A stretch of 40,501 nt of DNA from the NCBI GenBank assembly GCA_022763925.1, contig JALERW010000035.1, positions 1-40,501 of the forward strand, read 5' to 3'. Below are positions 8,189 to 17,443 of this stretch, piece after piece. Origin of the DNA: Lachnospiraceae bacterium (GTDB taxonomy: Bacteria; Bacillota; Clostridia; Lachnospirales; Lachnospiraceae). The position numbers and the translations under genes were made by a program. Position 1 is the stretch's first letter. The number at the start of each line of letters is the position of its first letter. The notes beneath the pieces are model-generated. The model was not told the DNA's origin and did no database searches. It saw only the letters and a list, made by a program, of their open reading frames with translations.

Positions 8189-8395
8189 ATGGGAGATTCT
8201 GCAAAGACAGAGAAAGCCCCCAAGAAAAGCTGGTTCAAAGGCCTGAAAGCAGAATTCAAAAAAGTGATCTGGCCTGACCGGAAGACGCTTGCGACCGAGA
8301 CAACGGCCGTGGTTGCGGTATCCATTGCAGTCGGAATTATTATCGCGGTTCTGGATCTGGTGATTCAGTACGGCCTTAATTTCCTGATTGGCTGA
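8189..8395 (+). CDS. secE: Preprotein translocase subunit SecE
   Basis: A 68-residue subunit of the SecYEG translocon. The short basic N-terminus contains the conserved amphipathic segment (FKGLKAEFKKVIWPDRKTL) and one C-terminal membrane helix follows (about residues 40-62). The frame could be read from GTG 8180, but the AAGGAG at 8175-8180 fits ATG 8189. It lies 26 bases after rpmG and 44 before nusG, a standard arrangement. Confidence 0.95.
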   Translation: MGDSAKTEKAPKKSWFKGLKAEFKKVIWPDRKTLATETTAVVAVSIAVGIIIAVLDLVIQYGLNFLIG

Positions 8396-8439
8396 CGATC
8401 GTTTCTGTTGAGTAAGAAGAATAGGCAAAGGGTGATTTT

Positions 8440-8955
8440 ATGTCAGAAGCAAACTGGTATGTAGTCCATACGTATTCCGGGTATGAGAATAAGGTTAAGG
8501 CCAACATTGAGAAGACCATTGAGAACAGACACCTGGAAGACCAGATTCTCGAGGTAAGGGTTCCGATGCAGGATGTTGTAGAGGTGAAGAACGGCGTCAA
8601 GAAGCAGGCTCAGAAGAAAATGTTTCCCGGCTATGTTCTCATCAATATGATCATGAATGACGATACCTGGTATGTGGTAAGGAATACCAGAGGCGTTACC
8701 GGTTTTGTAGGGCCGGGCTCGAAGCCTGTACCGCTTACAGAAGAGGAGATGAGACCTCTCGGAATTGCGTCCGGCGAGGTGGTTGTGGACTTTGAGGAGG
8801 GTGACAGCGTTACCGTCATCGGAGGTGTCTGGAAGGATACGGTCGGAATTATCCAGTCGATCAACCAGAACAAGCAGAGTGTCACAATCAATGTTGAATT
8901 ATTCGGCCGTGAGACTCCGGTCGAGATCAGTTTTACAGAAATTAAAAAGATGTAA
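8440..8955 (+). CDS. nusG: Transcription termination/antitermination factor NusG
   Basis: A 171-residue elongation factor that binds RNA polymerase and affects pausing and termination. The N-terminal NGN domain (WYVVHTYSGYENKVKANIE onward, residues 6-110) is followed by a KOW domain (about 118-170, with VTVIGGVWKDTVGIIQ). The length is that of the plain bacterial form with no insertion. AAGGGTGA precedes the ATG. The gene lies directly upstream of the rplKA ribosomal genes. Confidence 0.96.
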   Translation: MSEANWYVVHTYSGYENKVKANIEKTIENRHLEDQILEVRVPMQDVVEVKNGVKKQAQKKMFPGYVLINMIMNDDTWYVVRNTRGVTGFVGPGSKPVPLTEEEMRPLGIASGEVVVDFEEGDSVTVIGGVWKDTVGIIQSINQNKQSVTINVELFGRETPVEISFTEIKKM

Positions 8956-8964
8956 CAGGTCAAA

Positions 8965-8992
8965 GTGGGAGGGATTCCCCCGTGAATACCAC
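8965..8992 (+). promoter_or_regulatory. Probable L1-binding RNA element upstream of rplK (23S L1-stalk mimic)
   Basis: The sequence begins GTGGGAGGG, has a C-run that closes a small GGG/CCC hairpin, and ends GTGAATACCAC. GTGG and CCAC can pair as the outer helix, leaving GA on one side and GTGAATA on the other. The base of the 23S rRNA L1 stalk has the same two strands (GUGGGAGG and UGAAAUACCAC). L1 is known to feed back on rplK-rplA mRNA through such mimicry in other bacteria. A second copy precedes rplA. Confidence 0.7.
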
Positions 8993-9000
8993 AACACTTT

Positions 9001-9029
9001 CAGTGCTGCAGCACTGAGCTCATCAGTGC
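9001..9029 (+). repeat. Overlapping alternative hairpins upstream of rplK
   Basis: CAGTGCTG (9001-9008) is followed directly by its complement CAGCACTG (9009-9016). GCACTGA (9011-9017) can instead pair with TCAGTGC (9023-9029). The two pairings share bases and exclude each other. They lie between the L1-like element and the rplK ribosome site. Confidence 0.5.
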
Positions 9030-9060
9030 GCAAGATTGAAATTATTTAGGAGGTGCCAAA

Positions 9061-9489
9061 ATGGCAAAGAAAGTTACAGGTTATATTAAATTGCAGATTC
9101 CGGCCGGAAAGGCAACACCGGCTCCGCCGGTAGGTCCTGCACTTGGACAGCATGGTGTAAACATCGTTCAGTTTACAAAAGAGTTCAATGCAAGAACCGC
9201 TGACAAGGGCGACCTTATCATCCCGGTTGTTATTACTGTATATGCGGACAGAAGCTTCAGCTTCGTTACCAAGACTCCGCCGGCAGCAGTTCTGTTAAAG
9301 AAGGCTTGCAATATCAAGTCCGGTTCCGCAGTGCCGCAGAAGAACAAAGTTGCAACCATCAAGAAATCTGAGGTTCAGAAGATTGCTGAGATGAAGATGC
9401 CTGACTTAAATGCGGGAAGCATCGAGGCAGCTATGAGCATGATCGCAGGTACTGCAAGAAGCATGGGCATCACCGTTGTTGATGACTAG
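9061..9489 (+). CDS. rplK: 50S ribosomal protein L11
   Basis: A 142-residue protein of the GTPase-associated centre that binds 23S rRNA helices 43/44. The N-terminal proline-rich loop is intact ([17 protein letters not shown], residues 19-35), as is the C-terminal RNA-binding domain. ATG 9061 follows TAGGAGG. Its leader carries an L1-like RNA element, and rplA follows after 79 bases. Confidence 0.97.
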   Translation: MAKKVTGYIKLQIPAGKATPAPPVGPALGQHGVNIVQFTKEFNARTADKGDLIIPVVITVYADRSFSFVTKTPPAAVLLKKACNIKSGSAVPQKNKVATIKKSEVQKIAEMKMPDLNAGSIEAAMSMIAGTARSMGITVVDD

Positions 9490-9524
9490 TGATTGGCAGG
9501 CCACAGTTTAATAGAACAGAGCAT

Positions 9525-9553
9525 GTGGGAGGGTTCACTCCCGATATTACCAC
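9525..9553 (+). promoter_or_regulatory. Second L1-stalk-like RNA element, upstream of rplA
   Basis: It begins GTGGGAGGG and ends CCCGATATTACCAC. It keeps the outer GTGG/CCAC helix, the GA bulge, the GGG/CCC inner stem and a seven-base 3' loop, as in the copy before rplK. It ends two bases before the AGGAGG that serves rplA, so bound L1 could block initiation directly. Function is inferred from resemblance to the 23S L1 site. Confidence 0.65.
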
Positions 9554-9568
9554 TAGGAGGTTTTTAGA

Positions 9569-10261
9569 ATGAAAAGAGGAAAGAAATATATTGAGGCTGC
9601 AAAGTTAATTGACCGTGCAACCCTTTATGATCCGGCAGATGCGATCGCATTAGTGAAGAAATCTGCTGTAGCAAAATTTGATGAGACAATCGAGGCTCAT
9701 ATCAGAACCGGATGTGACGGCCGTCATGCAGATCAGCAGATCCGTGGAGCTGTTGTATTACCGCACGGAACCGGTAAGCAGGTTCGTGTATTAGTATTCG
9801 CAAAGGGCGATAAGATTGCTGAGGCTGAGGCAGCCGGAGCAGAGTTCGTTGGCGGAGAAGAGTTAGTACACAAGATCCAGAGCGAGAACTGGTTTGATTT
9901 CGATGTAGTAGTAGCTACACCGGATATGATGGGTGTTGTTGGACGTCTTGGTCGTGTACTTGGACCGAAGGGCTTAATGCCGAACCCGAAGGCTGGTACC
10001 GTAACCATGGATGTTACCAAGGCAGTTAAGGATATCAAAGCCGGTAAGATTGAGTACAGATTAGACAAGACCAATATTATTCATGTACCGCTCGGAAAAG
10101 CTTCTTTTACAGAGGAGCAGTTATCCGACAACTTCCAGACGCTTATGGGAGCAATTAACAAAGCAAAACCCGCTGCTCTTAAAGGACAGTATTTAAGAAG
10201 CATCACGCTTACTTCCACAATGGGACCTGGCGTGAAGATCAATCCGATCAAGGTAATGTAA
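9569..10261 (+). CDS. rplA: 50S ribosomal protein L1
   Basis: A 230-residue protein of the mobile L1 stalk that assists exit of deacylated tRNA, and is known as a translational repressor of its own operon. Family hallmarks are present: the [20 protein letters not shown] segment (about 60-78) and [15 protein letters not shown] (about 135-150). AGGAGG precedes ATG 9569. It is the last gene before a strong terminator. The L1-like elements in front of rplK and rplA suggest feedback on both. Confidence 0.97.
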   Translation: MKRGKKYIEAAKLIDRATLYDPADAIALVKKSAVAKFDETIEAHIRTGCDGRHADQQIRGAVVLPHGTGKQVRVLVFAKGDKIAEAEAAGAEFVGGEELVHKIQSENWFDFDVVVATPDMMGVVGRLGRVLGPKGLMPNPKAGTVTMDVTKAVKDIKAGKIEYRLDKTNIIHVPLGKASFTEEQLSDNFQTLMGAINKAKPAALKGQYLRSITLTSTMGPGVKINPIKVM

Positions 10262-10291
10262 TTTAATTGCAGACCAATAAATACAAAATGC

Positions 10292-10334
10292 AGAACAGGC
10301 CGGCTGAGACGTACAGCCGGCCTGTTCTTTTATT
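10292..10334 (+). terminator. Rho-independent terminator after rplA
   Basis: A perfect 15-bp stem, AGAACAGGCCGGCTG (10292-10306) with its complement at 10314-10328, a 7-base loop, then TTTTATTT. Confidence 0.92.
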
Positions 10335-10356
10335 TCGGAAAAAGAGAAATAATATC

Positions 10357-10385
10357 TTGACAGGAAGCCTGCGGCATGCTATATT
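10357..10385 (+). promoter_or_regulatory. Promoter of rplJ-rplL
   Basis: TTGACA (10357-10362), a 17-base spacer, then TATATT (10380-10385) preceded by TGC, an extended -10. It is separated from rplA by the terminator, so rplJL form their own unit. Confidence 0.8.
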
Positions 10386-10391
10386 ATACAA

Positions 10392-10525
10392 GGTCAATCT
10401 GACCAGACTGCCGAAGACAGCAGGTGCCGCAAGGCATAAGGTGAAACCGCCTGCCGAGGAAACATTCATATTATATATAGGAATGATTTTGAACCTCTTA
10501 TGTCTTTGGATATAAGAGGTTTTTT
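10392..10525 (+). ncRNA. L10 leader (ribosomal protein L10 autoregulatory RNA) with attenuator
   Basis: The transcript before rplJ contains the conserved L10-leader core around 10407-10465 (ACTGCCGAAGACAGCAGG, then TGCCGCAAGGCATAAGG and CCGCCTGCCGAGG). It ends in an intrinsic terminator: CCTCTTAT (10494-10501) pairs with ATAAGAGG (10512-10519), followed by TTTTTT. In this RNA family the L10(L12) complex binds the kink-turn-containing core and favours termination, lowering rplJL expression. The start coordinate is estimated from the promoter. Confidence 0.88.
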
Positions 10526-10567
10526 ACGGCGGTACATCATCAGAAATCTAAAAGGAGGTGCACCATC

Positions 10568-11056
10568 ATGGCAAAGATCGAGCTTAAGAAACCTATCGTT
10601 GACGAGATCGCAGAGAACATCAAGGATGCAGCAAGCGTTGTTTTGGTAAGCTATTCCGGAATCACAGTGGAACAGGATACAGCTCTTCGTAAAGAGATGA
10701 GAGAAGCCGGTGTGATTTACAAGGTTTACAAGAACACAATGATGAGACTCGCATTTGACGGTACAGCATGTGAAGCACTGGACAAACATCTGGAAGGAAC
10801 CAATGCACTTGCAATTTCCAAAACAGATGCAACAGCTCCGGCAAGAATTCTTGCGAAGAACGCTAAGACAGTAAAATGCCTGGAGTTAAGAGCTGGTATT
10901 GTAGAAGGCGACTACTACGATGAGAAGGGAATTCAGGCAATCGCCAACGTTCCGTCCAGAGAGGAACTTCTCGGAAAATTACTTGGAAGCATCCAGTCTC
11001 CTATCGCAAACTTTGCACGTGTTATCAGCCAGATTGCAGAGAGCAAAGAAGCATAG
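10568..11056 (+). CDS. rplJ: 50S ribosomal protein L10
   Basis: A 162-residue stalk-base protein that binds 23S rRNA and carries L7/L12 dimers on its C-terminal helix. The N-terminal RNA-binding domain is typical (VLVSYSGITVEQDTALRKEM). The C-terminal helix runs through FARVISQIAESKEA. A full AAAGGAGGTG site lies nine bases before the start. It is controlled by the L10 leader upstream. A hairpin, CAGGCTG (11078-11084) with CAGCCTG (11091-11097), lies in the gap before rplL. Confidence 0.97.
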   Translation: MAKIELKKPIVDEIAENIKDAASVVLVSYSGITVEQDTALRKEMREAGVIYKVYKNTMMRLAFDGTACEALDKHLEGTNALAISKTDATAPARILAKNAKTVKCLELRAGIVEGDYYDEKGIQAIANVPSREELLGKLLGSIQSPIANFARVISQIAESKEA

Positions 11057-11138
11057 GCATTGAGCACTTGACGAAAGCAGGCTGAAGGCGCAGCCTGAAT
11101 CGGAACGAAAAATTATTAAGAAAATGGAGGAAAATGAA

Positions 11139-11513
11139 ATGGCAAAATTAACAACAGCTGAGTTTATCGAAGCTATTAAAGAGTTAACCGTATTAGAGTT
11201 AAATGACCTTGTAAAAGCATGTGAGGAAGAGTTTGGCGTATCTGCAGCAGCAGGTGTTGTAGTTGCAGCAGCAGGCGGAGCAGCAGAAGCAGCAGAAGAG
11301 AAGACCGAGTTCGATGTTGAGCTGACTGAGGTTGGCGGAGCTAAGGTTAAGGTTATCAAGGTTGTTCGTGAGATCACCGGATTAGGCCTGAAGGAAGCAA
11401 AAGACCTCGTTGATGGCGCTCCTAAGATCGTTAAAGAGGGTGCATCCAAGGAAGAGGCTGAGGGCATCAAGGCTAAACTGGAAGCTGAAGGCGCTAAGGT
11501 TACCCTTAAATAA
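11139..11513 (+). CDS. rplL: 50S ribosomal protein L7/L12
   Basis: A 124-residue stalk protein that recruits translation GTPases. The N-terminal dimerisation domain (about 1-35), an alanine-rich hinge ([19 protein letters not shown], about 37-56) and the C-terminal factor-binding domain ([11 protein letters not shown] to the end) are all present. The frame opens at 11124, but that ATG overlaps the GGAGG that serves ATG 11139, so the latter is the start. The gene is followed by a terminator. Confidence 0.97.
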   Translation: MAKLTTAEFIEAIKELTVLELNDLVKACEEEFGVSAAAGVVVAAAGGAAEAAEEKTEFDVELTEVGGAKVKVIKVVREITGLGLKEAKDLVDGAPKIVKEGASKEEAEGIKAKLEAEGAKVTLK

Positions 11514-11532
11514 TTTTCTGATGACAGATAAG

Positions 11533-11568
11533 ACCCCGGAGAGCATTGCTTTCTGGGGTTTTTGTTTT
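11533..11568 (+). terminator. Rho-independent terminator after rplL
   Basis: ACCCCGGAGAGC pairs with GCTTTCTGGGGT (with a few G-T pairs) around a short ATT loop, followed by TTTTGTTTT. It separates rplJL from the membrane-protein gene and from rpoB. Confidence 0.85.
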
Positions 11569-11623
11569 ATAATAAAGACAGGAGCCGTTATCGGACCGGA
11601 ATAAGAATAAGACGGGGAAGCGT

Positions 11624-13099
11624 ATGAAGAAAGACCGAGTGTGGAATTATGCCCGATGGGGCTTATGCTTATGTTTATTTGGAATATTTCTGGCGTGGAG
11701 TATGATGCAGCCATTTGGGGCTCCGCCGGATGAAGCGGAGCGATACAAAATCACAGCGTATATTGTGAAGCATGGAACGCTGCCTCACGGGGGAGATCCG
11801 GAAATCATGCTGGACGGCTGGGGGTTTTCCTATGGCTTTCAACCGATTCTGCCATATATTCTTTCGGCGTATTTTGTGCGTTTTGTTTCTCTTTTTACCT
11901 CAAGTGAGTATGTGATTCTGATTGCGGCCCGGATGGTCAGTGTGATGACAGGGGTCGTGATGGCGGCAATTGTCTGGAAGCTTTCGGAAAAGCTGTTCCG
12001 GGAAAAAAGCACAGCGCTTTTGTTTGCGTTTCTGGTCTGTCTTCTGCCCCAGTGCATGTTTATGCATACTTATGTGAATGTGGATTCCATGGCGCTGATG
12101 TCTTCCGCTCTGATCGTATACAGCTGGGTGATCGGACTGGAGAGCGGATGGAATACGAAGAGCTGCTGCTTTCTCGGAGTTGGTATGGGACTGTGTGCCA
12201 TGTCCTATTATGACGCCTACGGGTTCCTGCTCTGCAGTATTTTTGTGTTTCTGTCCTCCTTTATCCATTATGACCGCAGAGAAAAGAAGCTCCGGATCGA
12301 ATGGAAGGAGCTGCTGAAAAAGGGTTTTCTTGCAGGAGGGATTGCATTTCTGATTGCCGGATGGTGGTTTATTAGGAGTGCTGTTCTTTATGACGGAGAT
12401 TTCCTTGGACTTCGGACCAGGGATGCATATGCCGAAAAGTATGCCGCAAAGCATCTGAAGCCTTCTATGGCCCCGACCTGGCATAATGCGGGATTTTCCA
12501 TTATTGATATGCTTCGGCAGAGCGACTATCTTAACCTGCTGACCAAAAGCTTTGTCGGGATGTTTGAACACATGAAGCTGCCTTTGCCGGACTGGATGTA
12601 CCGGATCTATTTTGCGGTACTTGGACTGGGCCTTCTTTTTGCAGTCTTTCCCATGCGGAAAAGGAAAGCATTAAAATTGCAGAAGAAAAGGATCGTGTTT
12701 CATATGAGCATGATAGCCTGCATTCTGATTCCCAACTGGCTTTGCCTCTGGGCTGCATATGATGTGGATTATCAGCCTCAGGGGAGATATATCCTTCCGA
12801 TGATTATTCCGTTTATGTACTACGTGACGCTTGGGTTTCGCAAGCTTCTGAATCCTCTGTTCGAAGGCGGGCATGAAAAGGCTGCAAACGGTATTCTTTA
12901 CGGACTTTGTGCACTGCTGGCGGCGGTTATGCTGCTTATGCTTTGGAAGGTGATATATACAAAATATTATTATAATTTTATTACAATGCTGAAGTCGGAC
13001 TGGAGAACGTTCTTCCGTAAAAAGAATCGAACGATGAGCATATATCACAGACATAAAAATAATTTCAGAATATTCAGAAAGAATAAAAATATAATTTAA
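11624..13099 (+). CDS. Polytopic membrane protein, GT-C glycosyltransferase-like (DUF2142-like)
   Basis: A 491-residue protein with about ten or more hydrophobic segments. After the first segment (about 10-28) the outside loop contains PPDEAERY (residues 34-41). This is an acidic motif in the position where GT-C enzymes (ArnT/PMT type and DUF2142 proteins) hold their catalytic Asp/Glu. A Trp/Tyr-rich loop follows. Such enzymes move sugars from polyprenyl-phosphate donors to cell-surface polymers; the donor and acceptor here are unknown. The last about 25 residues are basic and cytoplasmic. The start ATG 11624 is preceded by GGGGAAG. The gene sits alone between the rplL terminator and the small gene before rpoB, an unusual place. 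The fold class is likely; the exact function is not. Confidence 0.6.
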   Translation: MKKDRVWNYARWGLCLCLFGIFLAWSMMQPFGAPPDEAERYKITAYIVKHGTLPHGGDPEIMLDGWGFSYGFQPILPYILSAYFVRFVSLFTSSEYVILIAARMVSVMTGVVMAAIVWKLSEKLFREKSTALLFAFLVCLLPQCMFMHTYVNVDSMALMSSALIVYSWVIGLESGWNTKSCCFLGVGMGLCAMSYYDAYGFLLCSIFVFLSSFIHYDRREKKLRIEWKELLKKGFLAGGIAFLIAGWWFIRSAVLYDGDFLGLRTRDAYAEKYAAKHLKPSMAPTWHNAGFSIIDMLRQSDYLNLLTKSFVGMFEHMKLPLPDWMYRIYFAVLGLGLLFAVFPMRKRKALKLQKKRIVFHMSMIACILIPNWLCLWAAYDVDYQPQGRYILPMIIPFMYYVTLGFRKLLNPLFEGGHEKAANGILYGLCALLAAVMLLMLWKVIYTKYYYNFITMLKSDWRTFFRKKNRTMSIYHRHKNNFRIFRKNKNII

Positions 13100-13115
13100 A
13101 TTTAATATAAAATTA

Positions 13116-13144
13116 ATGACTGGTTTCGGAAAAGGTGTTATAAT
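13116..13144 (+). promoter_or_regulatory. Promoter of the 61-aa protein gene
   Basis: ATGACT (13116-13121, four of six to TTGACA), a 17-base spacer, then a perfect TATAAT (13139-13144), 50 bases before the start codon. Confidence 0.55.
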
Positions 13145-13193
13145 AGATATGTAGAAGCGGGATGTTGGACGATGGAAATACGGAGGTGGGTCC

Positions 13194-13379
13194 ATGAAGG
13201 ACGGCAAGAATGGAATTTTTACAGCTGTCGTCTGGCACGGCGGAAGAAAACGGATTTTCTGCGGAATCAGTGAGGAGGATGTCCGGACAAAGGTGGACGG
13301 ATATCTGACCAGATGTGATTATCAGGGAGAGCGGTGCTTTGTGGCGGATGGCAGTAATGAAACACACATCACGGTATGA
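13194..13379 (+). CDS. Small protein of unknown function (61 aa)
   Basis: A 61-residue soluble protein not recognised from any named family. It has a strong ribosome site (CGGAGGTGGG ending five bases before the ATG), its own promoter with a perfect -10, and a perfect intrinsic terminator 45 bases after the stop. These support real expression. The sequence is basic at the N-terminus (MKDGKNG), has an aromatic/hydrophobic core (IFTAVVWHGGRKRIFCGIS) and an acidic helix-like stretch (EEDVRTKVDGYL), and two cysteines. No membrane segment or signal peptide is present. It lies immediately upstream of the rpoB promoter as a self-contained unit. Confidence 0.65.
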   Translation: MKDGKNGIFTAVVWHGGRKRIFCGISEEDVRTKVDGYLTRCDYQGERCFVADGSNETHITV

Positions 13380-13424
13380 GGGACACCGGTCAGCAGAAGG
13401 AAAAGAGCGATCTGACACGTATTT

Positions 13425-13465
13425 GTGCTGTCGAAAGAGGGAAGAATTTCGACAGCACTTTTTTT
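13425..13465 (+). terminator. Strong Rho-independent terminator upstream of rpoB
   Basis: A perfect 12-bp stem, GTGCTGTCGAAA (13425-13436) with TTTCGACAGCAC (13447-13458), then seven T. It ends the small-gene transcript 21 bases before the rpoB -35. Confidence 0.93.
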
Positions 13466-13485
13466 GCAGTTTGTTAATTTTTTTG

Positions 13486-13514
13486 TTGACAAGCAAAAAA
13501 GCTGGTGATACAAT
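13486..13514 (+). promoter_or_regulatory. Promoter of rpoB-rpoC
   Basis: TTGACA (13486-13491), a 17-base spacer, then TACAAT (13509-13514) preceded by TGA, an extended -10. The leader is about 65 bases. Confidence 0.85.
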
Positions 13515-13585
13515 GTAGTGTGCACTATTGTGGTGGCATATGCCTACACTGTGAGAATACAGAAATTAACAAGGGGTGAACGTCA

Positions 13586-16500
13586 ATGGAGAAAAATAGA
13601 ATCAGTCCAGTTACTGCCGGGAAGAGTATGAGAATGAGCTATGCCAGACAAAAAGAGGTTCTGGAGATGCCCAATCTGATCGAAGTTCAGAAGGACTCTT
13701 ACCAGCTGTTTCTGGATGAAGGGCTCAAAGAAGTCTTCGAAGATATCTCTCCTATCACGGATTACAGCGGCAACTTAAGTCTGGAATTCGTGGATTTCAC
13801 ATTGTGTGAGGACGATGTGAAGTATTCCATTGAGGAATGCAAGGAAAGAGACGCAACGTATGCTGCACCTTTGAAGGTCAAGGTGAGACTCTATAACAAG
13901 GAAACCGACGAGATCAACGAGCATGAGATTTTCATGGGCGACTTACCGCTAATGACAGAGAACGGTACCTTTGTGATTAACGGAGCAGAGCGTGTTATTG
14001 TAAGCCAGCTTGTCCGTTCTCCCGGAATATACTATGCAATCGGTCATGATAAAGTGGGCAAGACCTTATATTCCTGTACGGTTATCCCGAACCGTGGTGC
14101 ATGGCTGGAATATGAGACCGACTCCAATGATGTTTTTTACGTTCGTGTTGACAGAACAAGAAAAGTCCCTATTACTGTTTTAATCCGCGCCCTGGGCTTT
14201 GGAACCAACGCGGAGATTATAGATTTATTCGGTGAAGAGCCGAAGATCCTTGCAAGTTTAACCAAAGATACTGCCGAGAATTATCAGGAAGGTCTTCTGG
14301 AATTATATAAGAAGATACGTCCGGGTGAGCCGCTGGCTGTGGAGAGCGCAGAGAGCCTGATCACAAGCATGTTCTTTGATCCGAGACGTTATGATCTTGC
14401 AAAAGTAGGACGTTATAAATTCAATAAGAAGCTGATGTTCCGAAACCGTCTGCGCGGCCAGGTGCTGGCAGAGGATGTTGTGGATGTGAACACCGGTGAG
14501 ATTCTGGCAGAAGCAGGTACTACCCTGACCCGTGAGCTGGCGGATGATATCCAGAATGCGGCAGTTCCTTTTGTGTGGATCAGAACAGAGGAGCGCAATG
14601 TCAAGGTAATTTCCAGCATGATGGTAGATATTACTTCCTTTGTGGATGTGAATCCGAAGGAAGTGGGTGTTACGGAGTTAGTATACTATCCGGTGCTGAA
14701 AAAAATACTGGAAGAAAATAGTGACATTGAGGATATTAAGGATGCTATCCGGAAGAATATCCATGAGCTGATTCCGAAGCACATTACGAAGGAAGATATT
14801 ATTGCTTCCATTAACTATAATATGCATCTGGAATACGGAATCGGCAATGACGATGATATCGATCACCTGGGCAACCGTAGAATCCGTGCGGTCGGTGAGC
14901 TTCTTCAGAACCAGTACCGTATCGGACTTTCCCGTCTGGAGCGAGTGGTAAGAGAACGTATGACGACCCAGGATCTGGAGGGGATCTCTCCCCAGTCCCT
15001 GATCAATATCAAGCCGGTAACCGCAGCAGTGAAGGAGTTCTTCGGTTCCTCCCAGCTGTCTCAGTTTATGGATCAGAATAACCCTCTGGGTGAGCTGACG
15101 CATAAGAGACGTCTGTCCGCACTGGGACCGGGAGGTCTGTCCCGTGACCGTGCAGGATTTGAGGTTCGTGATGTACATTATTCCCATTATGGAAGGATGT
15201 GCCCGATTGAGACTCCTGAAGGACCGAACATCGGCCTTATCAACTCTCTGGCAACCTATGCGCGCATCAATGAATACGGTTTTGTAGAGGCACCGTACCG
15301 TAAGGTGGATAAGAGCGATCCGAAGAATCCGAGAGTTACGGATGAAGTGGAATACATGACAGCCGATGAAGAGGATAATTATCATGTAGCCCAGGCAAAT
15401 GAACCTCTGGATGAAGAGGGACATTTCATTCGTAAGAATGTATCCGGACGATACAAAGATGAGACGCAGGAGTATGAGCGCACCATGTTTGATTACATGG
15501 ATGTATCCCCTAAGATGGTATTTTCCGTGGCAACGGCCTTGATTCCGTTCCTGCAGAACGATGATGCAAACCGTGCACTGATGGGCTCCAACATGCAGCG
15601 TCAGGCAGTGCCGCTTCTGATGACTGAGGCTCCGGTGGTAGGAACCGGTATGGAGACCAAGGCGGCTGTAGACTCCGGTGTATGCGTGCTCGCAAAGAAG
15701 GCCGGAACGGTAGAGCGTTCGGAGTCCAATCAGATTACCATCAAGAATGATGACGGAACAAGAAGCGTATATCATCTGTATAAATTTGTTCGAAGCAACC
15801 AGAGCAACTGCTATAACCAGAAGCCCATTGTCTTCAAGGGAGATCATGTTGAGGCCGGAGAGGTTATTGCGGATGGACCGTCCACGTCCAACGGAGAGCT
15901 GGCTCTGGGAAAGAATCCGCTGATCGGATTTATGACATGGGAAGGCTATAACTACGAGGATGCGGTACTGTTAAGTGAGCGTCTGGTACAGGAGGATGTA
16001 TATACCTCCGTTCATATCGAGGAATATGAGGCAGAGGCAAGAGATACCAAGCTTGGGCCGGAGGAGATTACCAGAGATGTTCCGGGTGTCGGCGATGACG
16101 CCCTGAAGGATCTGGACGAGCGCGGCGTCATCCGTATCGGTGCGGAGGTTCGCGCGGGAGATATCCTGGTCGGAAAAGTAACGCCCAAGGGCGAGACGGA
16201 GCTTACGGCGGAAGAACGTCTGCTGCGTGCCATCTTCGGTGAGAAAGCAAGAGAGGTAAGAGATACTTCCCTGAAGGTGCCGCATGGTGAGTATGGTATT
16301 GTCGTGGATGCAAAGGTATTTACCCGTGAGAACGGCGATGAGCTGTCTCCCGGAGTAAACCAGTCCGTCCGCATTTATATCGCACAGAAGAGAAAGATTT
16401 CCGTAGGCGACAAGATGGCAGGACGTCACGGCAACAAGGGTGTTGTCTCCCGTGTGCTTCCTGTGGAGGATATGCCGTTCCTGCCCAATGGCCGTCCGCT

Positions 16501-17428
16501 GGATATCGTTTTAAATCCTCTGGGCGTTCCGTCCCGTATGAATATCGGACAGGTGCTGGAAATTCACCTGAGCCTTGCTGCCAAAGCGCTTGGCTTTAAT
16601 ATTTCCACCCCGGTATTTGACGGCGCAAATGAGATTGATATTATGGATACCCTGGACCTGGCGAACGATTACGTGAACCTCGAATGGGAGGAATTTGTAG
16701 AGAAACACGGTGATGAGCTGAAGCCTGAGGTGCTGAAGTATCTGGATGAGAACAAGGCCCACCGGGCACTCTGGAAGGGCGTTCCGATCAACCGCGACGG
16801 AAAGGTCCGCCTGCGTGACGGAAGAACCGGTGAATATTTCGACAGCCCGGTAACCATCGGACACATGCATTACCTGAAGCTTCATCATCTGGTAGACGAT
16901 AAGATCCATGCACGTTCCACCGGACCTTACTCTCTGGTAACACAGCAGCCTCTGGGCGGTAAAGCGCAGTTCGGCGGACAGCGTTTCGGAGAGATGGAGG
17001 TTTGGGCGCTGGAGGCGTACGGCGCAGCTTATACCCTGCAGGAGATCCTTACCGTGAAGTCTGATGATGTGATCGGACGTGTAAAGACCTATGAGGCCAT
17101 CATCAAGGGTGACAACATTCCTGAGCCCGGTATTCCGGAATCCTTCAAGGTGCTGCTGAAGGAGTTGCAGTCTCTCGGACTGGATGTGCGTGTCCTTCGC
17201 GATGACAACACAGAAGTGGAAATCATGGAAACCATTGATTATGGCGAGACAGATCTTCATTCGATCATTGAGGGTGACAGAGGCTTCAATTATGACAACG
17301 AGTCTTATAATGATTATGGATTCTCCAAACAGGAATTTGATGGGGATGAGCTCGTGGATGTGGAAGAAGATGCCGCCGATGACGACGAAGACATGCTGGA
17401 TTTTGACGATTCATTTGACGAAGAGTAG
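13586..17428 (+). CDS. rpoB: DNA-directed RNA polymerase subunit beta
   Basis: A 1280-residue beta subunit of RNA polymerase. Conserved blocks include the rifampicin-pocket region ([19 protein letters not shown], then [12 protein letters not shown]), [20 protein letters not shown], and near the C-terminus [15 protein letters not shown] and [20 protein letters not shown]. The rifampicin pocket shows the ordinary sensitive-type residues. The protein ends with a very acidic tail (many Asp/Glu over the last about 30 residues), a common Firmicutes feature. It starts at ATG 13586 after AAGGGGTGA. rpoC follows after 15 bases. The gene has its own strong promoter just after a terminator. Confidence 0.98.
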   Translation: MEKNRISPVTAGKSMRMSYARQKEVLEMPNLIEVQKDSYQLFLDEGLKEVFEDISPITDYSGNLSLEFVDFTLCEDDVKYSIEECKERDATYAAPLKVKVRLYNKETDEINEHEIFMGDLPLMTENGTFVINGAERVIVSQLVRSPGIYYAIGHDKVGKTLYSCTVIPNRGAWLEYETDSNDVFYVRVDRTRKVPITVLIRALGFGTNAEIIDLFGEEPKILASLTKDTAENYQEGLLELYKKIRPGEPLAVESAESLITSMFFDPRRYDLAKVGRYKFNKKLMFRNRLRGQVLAEDVVDVNTGEILAEAGTTLTRELADDIQNAAVPFVWIRTEERNVKVISSMMVDITSFVDVNPKEVGVTELVYYPVLKKILEENSDIEDIKDAIRKNIHELIPKHITKEDIIASINYNMHLEYGIGNDDDIDHLGNRRIRAVGELLQNQYRIGLSRLERVVRERMTTQDLEGISPQSLINIKPVTAAVKEFFGSSQLSQFMDQNNPLGELTHKRRLSALGPGGLSRDRAGFEVRDVHYSHYGRMCPIETPEGPNIGLINSLATYARINEYGFVEAPYRKVDKSDPKNPRVTDEVEYMTADEEDNYHVAQANEPLDEEGHFIRKNVSGRYKDETQEYERTMFDYMDVSPKMVFSVATALIPFLQNDDANRALMGSNMQRQAVPLLMTEAPVVGTGMETKAAVDSGVCVLAKKAGTVERSESNQITIKNDDGTRSVYHLYKFVRSNQSNCYNQKPIVFKGDHVEAGEVIADGPSTSNGELALGKNPLIGFMTWEGYNYEDAVLLSERLVQEDVYTSVHIEEYEAEARDTKLGPEEITRDVPGVGDDALKDLDERGVIRIGAEVRAGDILVGKVTPKGETELTAEERLLRAIFGEKAREVRDTSLKVPHGEYGIVVDAKVFTRENGDELSPGVNQSVRIYIAQKRKISVGDKMAGRHGNKGVVSRVLPVEDMPFLPNGRPLDIVLNPLGVPSRMNIGQVLEIHLSLAAKALGFNISTPVFDGANEIDIMDTLDLANDYVNLEWEEFVEKHGDELKPEVLKYLDENKAHRALWKGVPINRDGKVRLRDGRTGEYFDSPVTIGHMHYLKLHHLVDDKIHARSTGPYSLVTQQPLGGKAQFGGQRFGEMEVWALEAYGAAYTLQEILTVKSDDVIGRVKTYEAIIKGDNIPEPGIPESFKVLLKELQSLGLDVRVLRDDNTEVEIMETIDYGETDLHSIIEGDRGFNYDNESYNDYGFSKQEFDGDELVDVEEDAADDDEDMLDFDDSFDEE

Positions 17429-17443
17429 AAGGGAGTGCCGTAA

